In this document: positions 26,739 to 34,100 of the stretch, piece by piece
Layout: every line of letters starts with the position of its first letter
Numbering within the stretch: position 1 is the stretch's first letter
Source: [Mycobacterium] vasticus
GTDB taxonomy: Bacteria; Actinomycetota; Actinomycetes; Mycobacteriales; Mycobacteriaceae
Assembly (NCBI RefSeq): GCF_020181595.1
Contig: NZ_CP084028.1
Coordinates: 1,345,806-1,391,396 of the forward strand
DNA length: 45,591 bases
Direction of reading: 5' to 3'
Translations under genes and position numbers: made by a program
Notes under the pieces: generated by a model
Databases searched by the model: none
Told to the model about the DNA's origin: nothing
The model's input: the letters and a program-made list of their open reading frames with translations, nothing else

Positions 26739-27339
26739 GCTGCTGGTCGCCAGTCGCAACCGCAAGAAGCTGGCTGAGCTGAGCCGGGTGCTGGAGCATG
26801 CCGGTGTGGCAGGTGTGCACCTGGTCTCACTCGACGAGGTGCCTGCCTACCCGGAAGCGCCCGAGACCGGGGCGACGTTCGAGGCTAACGCACTGGCCAA
26901 AGCCCGCGACGGGTTTATCGCTACCGGATTACCTTGTGTGGCAGACGATTCCGGCCTGACCGTGGCTGCGTTGAACGGGATGCCCGGCGTGCTGTCGGCA
27001 CGCTGGTCGGGTGCGCACGGTGACGATGCGGCCAACACCGCGCTGCTGCTGGCGCAATTGGGTGACGTCCCCGACGAGCGGCGCGGCGCGGCGTTCGTCT
27101 CGGCCTGCGCGCTGGTGTGGGGTTCCGGCGCCGATCAGGAAGTGGTGGTGCGCGGCGAGTGGCCGGGCAGCATCGCCCGGGCACCGCGCGGCGACGGCGG
27201 GTTCGGCTACGACCCGGTGTTCGTCCCGGAAGGGGCCGACCGCACCGCCGCGCAGCTGAGCCCGGCGGAGAAAGACGCCGCGTCGCACCGCGGGCGCGCG
27301 CTGGCGCTGCTGGTGCCGGCGCTGCGCGCGCTGGCGTAA
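26731..27339 (+). CDS. rdgB: RdgB/HAM1 family non-canonical purine NTP pyrophosphatase
   Basis: Hydrolyses ITP, dITP and XTP to monophosphates to keep deaminated purines out of nucleic acids. The 202-residue protein starts [16 protein letters not shown], the usual SxNxxK nucleotide-binding opening, and has [28 protein letters not shown] and [10 protein letters not shown], all expected in this family. No ATG, GTG or TTG exists between 26623 and the start of homology. CTG at 26731 lies 9 nt after AAGAAGG and overlaps the rph stop, so a rare CTG start is the best reading. The alternative, ATG 26620, would add 37 residues without similarity. Confidence 0.9.
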   Translation: MTELLVASRNRKKLAELSRVLEHAGVAGVHLVSLDEVPAYPEAPETGATFEANALAKARDGFIATGLPCVADDSGLTVAALNGMPGVLSARWSGAHGDDAANTALLLAQLGDVPDERRGAAFVSACALVWGSGADQEVVVRGEWPGSIARAPRGDGGFGYDPVFVPEGADRTAAQLSPAEKDAASHRGRALALLVPALRALA

Positions 27340-27381
27340 CGACGCCGCTTGGGCTTCAGCCGCCGAAAATCCGCTGCTGAA

Positions 27382-27436
27382 CGTGAAGCTGGCTTCACGC
27401 TGACTGGCCGAGCGTGAAGCTAACTTCACACTCGGC
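27382..27436. repeat. Tandem GTGAAG-CTTCAC palindromes between convergent genes
   Basis: First hairpin: CGTGAAGC TG GCTTCACG (27382-27399), a perfect 8-bp stem. Second: arms 27407-27419 and 27424-27436 (GCCGAG, mismatch, GTGAAG / CTTCAC, mismatch, CTCGGC), 12 paired bases with a 4-nt loop. Both share the GTGAAG core. They fill the 111-bp gap between the stops of rdgB (+) and the DUF3817 gene (-), so bidirectional termination is the simplest role; there is no T run. Confidence 0.6.
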
Positions 27437-27450
27437 GGGGGTGCGGAGCG

Positions 27451-27792
27451 TCAGACGCCGAACTGCGCCTTGATCTTTCGGGTCTGGAAGTGCTCGACGA
27501 TGATGCCGAGCAGCGGGATGGTGCCGGCCAGCAGCACCCCGATGGTCTTGCCGATCGGCCAGCGCACCTTGACCGCCAGGTTGAAGGTGGCCAGCAGGTA
27601 GGCGAAGTACACCCAGCCGTGTACCACGCCGATCCACGTCGGCGGGTTGTCCACCTTGACCACGTAGCGCACCACGATCTCGTAGCACAGCGCGATCAGC
27701 CAGACGCCCGTTGCCCACGCCATCACCCGGTAGGGCAGCAGTGCGCTGCGGATCTTGTCGGCGGGAGCGGCCTGGGCGGGTGTCTCGGTCAT
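27451..27792 (-). CDS. DUF3817 integral membrane protein, Rv1342c-like
   Basis: A 113-residue membrane protein with three predicted helices (YRVMAWATGVWLIALCYEIVV, WIGVVHGWVYFAYLLATFNLAV, TIGVLLAGTIPLLGIIVEHF) and the conserved HGW(V/L)Y and EH motifs of DUF3817. It matches Rv1342c. The start ATG overlaps the stop of the upstream gene (ATGA), so it is coupled to the Rv1343c-like gene. The function is unknown. Confidence 0.88.
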   Translation of the reverse strand: MTETPAQAAPADKIRSALLPYRVMAWATGVWLIALCYEIVVRYVVKVDNPPTWIGVVHGWVYFAYLLATFNLAVKVRWPIGKTIGVLLAGTIPLLGIIVEHFQTRKIKAQFGV

Positions 27793-28160
27793 GCGGTGTT
27801 CCTGTTCTGTCGGTCGTCCTCGGTGAGCTCGGCCAGATAGGCGTTGTACTCCCGCATCGCGGGGTCATCGGTGGACGCGGCGGCGGCCGGACGCTGCGGC
27901 AGCAGCCCGTCGGGTATCTCGGTCACCGCATCGGCGGGGTGCAGCTCCGGCGGCTCTTCTTCGTAGCGCACGAACTTGCGGTAGGCGTAGACGCAGAACC
28001 AGGCGAACAACGGCCACTGCAGCGCATAGCCCAGGTTCTGGAAGTTGCCGTTGACCTCCTGGAATCTGGTCCACTGCCACCAGCCCAGCGCCAGGCACGC
28101 GACGGTGGCGACGATCACCAGCACAACCAGTGCGGGTCTCCGACGCCGTGTAGTGGACAC
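27789..28160 (-). CDS. lprD: Membrane-anchored protein, Rv1343c (LprD)-like
   Basis: A 123-residue protein with an N-terminal transmembrane helix (ALVVLVIVATVACLALGWWQW), a second hydrophobic stretch (YALQWPLFAWFCVYAYRKF) and an acidic C-terminal tail (EEEPPELHPADAVTEIPDG). It matches Rv1343c, annotated as lipoprotein LprD, but the cysteine context here (TVAC) is a poor lipobox, so two transmembrane segments are at least as likely. Start GTG 28160 has a leaderless -10. It is coupled to the DUF3817 gene and divergent from tRNA-Leu. The function is unknown. Confidence 0.8.
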   Translation of the reverse strand: MSTTRRRRPALVVLVIVATVACLALGWWQWTRFQEVNGNFQNLGYALQWPLFAWFCVYAYRKFVRYEEEPPELHPADAVTEIPDGLLPQRPAAAASTDDPAMREYNAYLAELTEDDRQNRNTA

Positions 28161-28166
28161 GCTATG

Positions 28167-28172
28167 ACGGTA
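28167..28172 (-). promoter_or_regulatory. -10 element (TACCGT) of the lprD-like gene, leaderless
   Basis: On the minus strand TACCGT (28172-28167) is 6 nt upstream of GTG 28160. Confidence 0.5.
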
Positions 28173-28240
28173 CCGCGCGGCGGTCCCCGACGGTCACGGC
28201 GTCGCAAGTGACCGGCACGTTCGGCGCTCTGCACGCTGGC

Positions 28241-28246
28241 TAGAAT
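28241..28246 (+). promoter_or_regulatory. -10 element (TAGAAT) of tRNA-Leu
   Basis: TAGAAT, near the -10 consensus, ends 10 nt before the mature tRNA 5' end at 28257. No convincing -35 is seen. Confidence 0.55.
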
Positions 28247-28256
28247 GAGTGGCCTT

Positions 28257-28340
28257 GCGGGCGTGGTGGAATTGGCAGACACCCGGGCTTTAGGTGCCCG
28301 TGCTCGAAAGAGCGTGAGGGTTCGAGTCCCTCCGCCCGCA
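28257..28340 (+). tRNA. tRNA-Leu (anticodon UAG)
   Basis: An 84-nt class II tRNA with a long variable arm. The acceptor stem GCGGGCG pairs with CGCCCGC and the discriminator is A. The anticodon arm CGGGC TTTAGGT GCCCG gives anticodon UAG (reads CUN). The T arm is GAGGG TTCGAGT CCCTC, and the variable arm is TGCTCGAAAGAGCG. CCA is not encoded. It lies between the lprD-like gene and a DUF732 gene, at the point where the two M. tuberculosis-like blocks meet. Confidence 0.95.
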
Positions 28341-28360
28341 CAAAAATTCACACCGACAAT

Positions 28361-28376
28361 GCCCTGCTCGCAGGGC
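28361..28376 (+). terminator. Hairpin downstream of tRNA-Leu
   Basis: GCCCTG (28361-28366) CTCG CAGGGC (28371-28376), a perfect 6-bp stem with a tetraloop 20 nt after the tRNA. There is no T run, so termination is only a possibility. Confidence 0.35.
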
Positions 28377-28427
28377 CGGCCGGTGCCAGAATGGACGTTA
28401 TCGTCCTCATCGGATCGGGGCAGCATC

Positions 28428-28790
28428 ATGAACAGGAAAACCGTCGCGGCCGCGTTCGCCGTCTTGCTTGTCTGCGCGCTGCCGGCGCCCACCGCATTCG
28501 CCGAGCCCACCGATGAGGATCAGGTGTTCTTCGATCAGCTGCAGCAGTCAGGCCTGCACCCCGATCCCTCCAAGCAGGTCTGCGGCTCGGCCAAGTGCGA
28601 GTCGCTGGGCACCATCCTGGTGGAGGAGGCCCACGTGGTCTGCTCGTCGCTGGGCGTCGCCCCGAAGGTGGTGCCGGTGTCGGTGATCGCGCATCTGCAG
28701 GTCTCGCCGGGCGATGCGCGCGCCGTCATCGAAGCTGCGCGGGGCGCCTACTGCCCGCAGGCGCAGGACCCGTACACGATGCTTCCCTGA
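28428..28790 (+). CDS. Secreted DUF732 family protein
   Basis: A 120-residue exported protein with a Sec signal peptide (NRKTVAAAFAVLLVCALPAP, cleavage after AFA at about residue 25). The mature part is a typical DUF732 domain: DEDQVFFDQLQQSG, then VCGSAKCESLGTIL, VVCSSL and AYCPQAQ, with four cysteines probably forming two disulfides. DUF732 proteins are numerous in mycobacteria and of unknown role. TATCGT at 28399-28404 may be its -10. Its last 65 bp overlap the end of the convergent MFS gene. Confidence 0.87.
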   Translation: MNRKTVAAAFAVLLVCALPAPTAFAEPTDEDQVFFDQLQQSGLHPDPSKQVCGSAKCESLGTILVEEAHVVCSSLGVAPKVVPVSVIAHLQVSPGDARAVIEAARGAYCPQAQDPYTMLP

Positions 28791-30021
28791 GATCGCTGCG
28801 GGCTCGGCGTGAGGAGATGACGACGCCGACCGCGGCCACCGCCCAGATCACGTACTGCACCGTCCAGGCCAGCCTGAAGGCTGCGAACGAATATCCGTCG
28901 GCCAGCGCGATGACGATCCCCATCGCCTGCATCACCAGCAGTGTCGCGATGAAACCACCGGTGTTGACCATGCCCTGTGCGGTGCCCAGCGCCGCGGGTG
29001 GGTTGAAGGTGCGCGCGAAGTCGAAGGCCAGGATCGACACCGGCTGGCCCCCCGAGACCACCACGATCAGCAGTGCCAGCAACCAGTGCGGAGCCGGTGA
29101 ACGCAGCGCCAGCAGCACCGTCCAGACCAGGGCGGTCAGCGCGATCGTCGTCAGCACCACCGCCTCGCGGTGCTGCGGACGGCGAGCCGACAGGGTCCCG
29201 ACCAGCAGTCCGACCACCACGAACGTCACCACCGACAGCGTCAGCGCAGCCCCGGCCAGACTGCGGGAGAGTCCCTGGGCGGTGGTCAGGTAGGGCACCC
29301 CCCACATCAGCATGAAGACATTGGCCGAAAACGGTGTGCCCAGATGAGTGAAGAAGCCAAGCTTGGTGCCCGGCCGCGACCAGACGGTCTTGACGTCACC
29401 GAACACCGTCCGAAAACTGCGTGACTGCAACGCGATCGGCGTGCCGTCGGGGGCGTCGCGGCCCAGCGCGAGCATCAGCGTGACCGCCAGCACCCCCAGA
29501 GCCGCCGTCGACAGATAGGCCGCCGCCCAGCCGCCGCGCAGCAGAATCGCCAGAAACGGCACCGCCGAGAGCAGCTGGCCGAACTGCCCGCAGATCCCCG
29601 TCAGCTGGGTTAGCAGCGGAACACGTTCGGGGGCAAACCAATTGGGCAGCAATCGGATGACCGAGATGAAGATGAACGCGTCGCCGAATCCGACGACGCC
29701 GTACGCGCAGACCGCAATGGGCAGGGAGTGGGTCAGCGCCAGGGTCAACTGGGCGGCGGACAACACAGTGACGCCGGTGACGATCATCGCCTTGGGGCCG
29801 AAGCGGTCCAGCAGTACGCCCGCCGGAATCTGCATGGCCGCGTAGACGATCAGCTGCAGGAGCACGAACGACGACAGGGCCCCCGGACCGGTCTGGAAGC
29901 GCTCGGCGGCGTCTAGGCCCGCCACGCCGAACGTGGTGCGGTCCAGCACCGCGACCACGTAGGCCAGCAGCCCGGTGCCCCATACCATCCAGGGCCGCAG
30001 TGCTCGACGCGCCTGTGTCAC
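28726..30021 (-). CDS. Major facilitator superfamily transporter
   Basis: A 431-residue membrane protein with about 12 transmembrane helices in two halves. The loop between helices 2 and 3 reads GVLLDRFGPKAMIV, the MFS signature G-x-x-x-D-R-x-G-x-(R/K). The central loop (~205-225, RSFRTVFGDVKTVW) separates the halves. Helices are rich in Gly and Ala and end with a cytoplasmic RRARSDLREAS tail. The substrate cannot be predicted. Start GTG 30021 is divergent from the DUF1906 gene. The 3' end overlaps the convergent DUF732 gene by 65 bp. Confidence 0.9.
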   Translation of the reverse strand: MTQARRALRPWMVWGTGLLAYVVAVLDRTTFGVAGLDAAERFQTGPGALSSFVLLQLIVYAAMQIPAGVLLDRFGPKAMIVTGVTVLSAAQLTLALTHSLPIAVCAYGVVGFGDAFIFISVIRLLPNWFAPERVPLLTQLTGICGQFGQLLSAVPFLAILLRGGWAAAYLSTAALGVLAVTLMLALGRDAPDGTPIALQSRSFRTVFGDVKTVWSRPGTKLGFFTHLGTPFSANVFMLMWGVPYLTTAQGLSRSLAGAALTLSVVTFVVVGLLVGTLSARRPQHREAVVLTTIALTALVWTVLLALRSPAPHWLLALLIVVVSGGQPVSILAFDFARTFNPPAALGTAQGMVNTGGFIATLLVMQAMGIVIALADGYSFAAFRLAWTVQYVIWAVAAVGVVISSRRARSDLREASCTGPAPAGSRRPAQLR

Positions 30022-30070
30022 CCGCTCATCTTGCCTTGCGCGTACCGGCGGCCCGGCGCGCCGGCTGCCC

Positions 30071-30076
30071 TATTGT
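30071..30076 (+). promoter_or_regulatory. -10 element (TATTGT) of the DUF1906 gene, leaderless
   Basis: TATTGT matches TANNNT closely and is 6 nt before GTG 30083, supporting that start. Confidence 0.55.
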
Positions 30077-30082
30077 GTGACC

Positions 30083-30796
30083 GTGGCGATTTCCCGGCGT
30101 GACGTGCTCAAACTTGCCCCGGCCGCGGTCGGAATCTCTGCCGCGGCGTCGGCACTGATGGCCGCTGCCGCCGACGCGGCCCCGCTCGGCATCCTGCTGG
30201 ACTATTCGGCCGGGGTGCTGTCGGCTGCCGAGATCCGCGCGGCCGGAGCGGCCGGGGCCATCCGCTACGTCTCGGATCGGCGACCGGGGGCCGAATGGAT
30301 GCTGGGCAAACCGATGCAGTCGACCGAGGCGCGCGACCTGCATCAGGCGGGGCTGAAGATCGTGTCCTGCTATCAGTTCGGCAAGCAGGCCACCGCGGAC
30401 TGGCTGGGCGGCCATGACGCCGGGATCGAGCACGCCAAGCGCGGCCGGCAGCTGCACGACGCGGCGGGCGGCCCGGATCAGGCTCCGATCTACGCCTCGA
30501 TCGATGACAACCCGACGTTCGAGCAGTACCAGGAGCAGGTGGCGCCGTACCTGCGCGGCTGGGAGTCGGTGATCGGACATGAGCGCACCGGCGTGTACGC
30601 CAACTCCAAGACCATCGAGTGGGCGCTGCAGGACGGTCTGGGCTCGTTGTTCTGGCAGCACAACTTCGGCTCGCCCGGCGGTGTCGCGCACCCGGCGGCC
30701 AACCTGCACCAGGTCGAGATCGACCGGCGCAAGGTCGGCGACATCGGCGTGGACGTCAACGAGATACTCACGCCGGCATTCGGTCAGTGGGCGTGA
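30083..30796 (+). CDS. Tat-exported DUF1906 (glycoside hydrolase-like) protein, Rv2525c-like
   Basis: A 237-residue protein with a twin-arginine signal (SRRDVLKLAPAAVGISAAAS, cleavage near ADAA at ~residue 35) and a DUF1906 TIM-barrel domain: GILLDYSAGVLSAAEIRAAG, IRYVSDRRPGAEWM, LKIVSCYQFGKQA, APIYASIDDNP, GVYANSKTIEWAL and LFWQHNFGS. The structure of the orthologue Rv2525c resembles glycoside hydrolases, and loss of that gene is reported to alter cell-wall properties and beta-lactam sensitivity. It stands upstream of fas as in M. tuberculosis. Confidence 0.92.
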   Translation: MAISRRDVLKLAPAAVGISAAASALMAAAADAAPLGILLDYSAGVLSAAEIRAAGAAGAIRYVSDRRPGAEWMLGKPMQSTEARDLHQAGLKIVSCYQFGKQATADWLGGHDAGIEHAKRGRQLHDAAGGPDQAPIYASIDDNPTFEQYQEQVAPYLRGWESVIGHERTGVYANSKTIEWALQDGLGSLFWQHNFGSPGGVAHPAANLHQVEIDRRKVGDIGVDVNEILTPAFGQWA

Positions 30797-30798
30797 CG

Positions 30799-30814
30799 GG
30801 TGACCGGCGTCACC
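30799..30814 (+). terminator. Hairpin after the DUF1906 gene
   Basis: GGTGAC (30799-30804) CGGC GTCACC (30809-30814), a 6-bp perfect stem starting 3 nt after the stop codon. It may separate this gene from fas. There is no T run. Confidence 0.35.
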
Positions 30815-30930
30815 GCCTCCCATGTACACCGGGGCAGCGGCTGTCTATCGGCCATGTTGGCCCAGCCAGACGGTTTATAACGATTCAATAACAATGGAGC
30901 CTTGATCAGCGCCGTTGTAGCTACTCAACC

Positions 30931-31034
30931 GTAACCCCGCGCAAGCAGGACGTTTGTACCGGACGTTTCGGGCCGTCGTCGGAGCGCGTGATATTCGGGG
31001 CGGGGTTACCCGAGCGTAGAACTCATGAGTAACC
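30931..31034. promoter_or_regulatory. Inverted-repeat array upstream of fas, candidate FasR operator region
   Basis: The 390-bp stretch 30797-31186 has no gene and carries the fas promoter. It holds a perfect 10-bp inverted repeat, GTAACCCCGC (30931-30940) and GCGGGGTTAC (31000-31009), and a third half-site GTAACC (31029-31034) facing the second, with a perfect ACTCATGAGT palindrome (31021-31030) in between. In M. tuberculosis and M. smegmatis, fas-acpS is activated by FasR, which binds inverted repeats in this region. Assignment to FasR is inference. Another AT-rich patch at 30872-30893 could be promoter DNA. Confidence 0.5.
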
Positions 31035-31186
31035 AATTAGCTGCAGAAACGGCACAGGTTCTTATGACACTCTTACGGCTGTAGCGAGGGCCGCGACGAC
31101 GCGAGATCCCGCTGCCCACAGACATATAGGCCTGAAATCGGCCCGGACCACAGACGCCATGTACCAGACCAGGGGAGATGCATAAC

Positions 31187-34100
31187 GTGACGATCCACGA
31201 ACACGACCGGGTGGCTGCCGAGGGTGCGTACCCCGCGCCGCTCGCGAACGCCGCGTCTGCACTGGTGGATCGTCTGACGGCCGGTGAGCCGTTCGCGGTC
31301 GCCTTCGGGGGTCAGGGCAGCGCCTGGCTGGAGTCGCTGGAGGAACTGGTGTCCTCGGCGGGGATCGAGACCGAACTGGCCACTCTGGCCGGCGAAGCCG
31401 ACCTGCTGCTGCAGCCGGTCGCCAAGGAACTCGTCGTTGTTCGGCCCATCGGCTTCGAGCCGCTGCAGTGGGTGCGTGCGCTGGCCGCCGAGGACCCGAT
31501 TCCGTCGGCCAAGCAGCTGACCTCGGCGGCGGTTTCGGTGCCGGGCGTCCTGCTCACCCAGATGGCCGCGGTACGTGCCATGGCTCGCCAGGGCCTGGAC
31601 CTGTCGGCCACCCCGCCGGTCGCCCTTGCCGGACACTCCCAAGGCATCCTGGCCGTCGAGTCGGTGAAGGCCGGCGGTGCCACGGACGTGCAGCTGCTGG
31701 CGATCGCCCAGCTGGTGGGTGCCGTCGGGACCCTGGTGGCGCGTCGTCGCGGCATCGTGGTCCTCGGTGACCGCTCGCCCATGGTTTCGGTCGGCAACGC
31801 CGACCCGGAGCGCATCCAGGAACTGCTGGAGGAGTTCGCCCAGGACGTACGGACGGTGCTGCCGCCGGTGCTGTCCATCCGCAACGGCCGGCGTTCCGTC
31901 GTCATCACCGGCACCCCCGAGCAGCTGTCGCGCTTCGAGCTGTACTGCGAACAGATCGCCGAGAAGGAGGCCGCCGAGCGCAAGAACAAGCTGCGCGGCG
32001 GCGCGGTGTTCGCGCCGGTCTTCGAGCCGGTCCAGGTGGAGGTCGGGTTCCATTCGCCGCGGTTGGCCGACGGCATCGAGATCGTGGTCGACTGGGCCAC
32101 CCGGGCGGGTTTCGACGCCGACGGCATCGAGCTGGCCCGCGCGACGGCCGAGTCGATCCTGGTGGGCCAGGTCGACTGGGTCGACGAGATCACCGACCTG
32201 CACGAGGCGGGCGCCCGCTGGATTCTGGACCTGGGACCCGGTGACATCCTGACCCGGCTGACCGCACCGGTGATCCGCGGCCTGGGCATCGGGATCGTGC
32301 CGGTGGCCACCCGCGGCGGACAACGCAACCTGTTCACCATCGGCGCCGTGCCGGAGGTGGCCCGGCCCTGGAGCAGCTACGCGCCCTCGGCGGTGCGGCT
32401 GCCCGACGGCAGGGTCAAGCTCGACACCAAGTTCACCCGGTTGACCGGCCGGTCGCCGATCCTGCTGGCCGGCATGACGCCGACCACCGTCGACGCCAAG
32501 ATCGTCGCCGCGGCCGCCAACGCCGGGCACTGGTCGGAGCTGGCCGGCGGTGGCCAGGTCACCGAGGAGATCTTCGACGCCCGTGTCGCCGAGCTGACCA
32601 CCCTGCTCGAGCCCGGCCGCACCGTCCAGTTCAACTCGCTGTTCCTCGACCCTTACCTGTGGAAGCTGCAGGTCGGTGGAAAACGCTTGGTGCAGAAGGC
32701 CCGTGCGTCCGGCGCCCCGTTCGACGGCTTGGTGATCAGCGCCGGCATCCCCGAGCTGGAGGAAGCCGTCGAGCTCATCGCGGAGCTCAATGAGGCCGGT
32801 ATCAGCAACGTGGTGTTCAAGCCCGGCACCGTCGAGCAGATCCGGTCGGTGATCCGCATCGCCGCCGAGGTGCCCACCACCCCGGTGATCGTGCACGTCG
32901 AAGGCGGCCGCGCCGGTGGCCACCACTCCTGGGAGGACCTCGACGACCTGCTGCTGGCCACCTACTCCGAGCTGCGTTCGCAGCTCAACATCACGGTCTG
33001 CGTCGGCGGCGGGATCGGCACCCCCGAGCAGGCCGCGGAGTACCTGTCCGGGCAGTGGTCGCAGCAGTACGGCTTCCCGTCGATGCCGGTGGACGGCATC
33101 CTGGTCGGCACCGCGGCGATGGCCGCGCTGGAGGCGACCACGTCGCCGGCCGTGAAGCAGATGCTGGTCGACACCAAGGGCACCGACCACTGGATCGGTG
33201 CCGGAAAAGCCCAGGGCGGCATGGCTTCTTCGCGCAGCCAGCTCGGTGCTGACATCCACGAGATCGACAATGTCGCCTCGCGGTGCGGCCGGCTGCTCGA
33301 CGAGGTCGCCGGAGACGGTGAGGCGGTCGCAGCCCGTCGTGACGAGATCATCGCGGCGCTGGCCGACACCGCCAAGCCCTACTTCGGCGATGTCACCGAG
33401 ATGACCTACGCGCAGTGGCTGCGCCGCTACGTCGAGCTGGCCATCGGTGAGGGGAACTCCACCGCCGACACCGCGTCGCCGGACAGCCCCTGGCTGGCCG
33501 ACACCTGGCGCGAGCGGTTCGGGCAGATGCTGCACCGCGCCGAAGCCCGTCTCAACGAGATCGAGTCCGGCCCGATCGAGACGCTGTTCGCCGACGCGCA
33601 CGCGTCGATCCTGGAGCGCCCGGACCAGGCCATCGCCGCACTGCTGGCCGCCTACCCGGAGGCTGAGACCGTCGTCCTGCACCCGGCCGACGCGCCGTTC
33701 TTCACCCAGCTGTGCAAGACGCCGGGCAAGCCGGTCAACTTCGTCCCGGTGGTCGACAAGGACGTCCGCCGCTGGTGGCGCAGCGACTCGTTGTGGCAGG
33801 CCCACGACGCCCGCTACACCGCCGAGCAGGTCTGCATCATTCCCGGCATCACCGCGGTTGCCGGTATCACCCGGGTCGACGAGCCGGTCGGTGAGCTGCT
33901 GGACCGCTTCGAGCAGGCGGCGATCGACCAGGTGCTCGCCGCGGGCAGTGAGCCGCGATCGGTCAGCGCGCGCCGCCAGGGCCGCAACGATGTGACCGGT
34001 CCGCTGGCCGTGCTGCTGGACGCTCCCGACGTGCTGTGGGCAGGGCGCACCGCGACCAACCCGGTGCACCGGATCGCCGCCTCCGACGAGTGGCAGGTGC

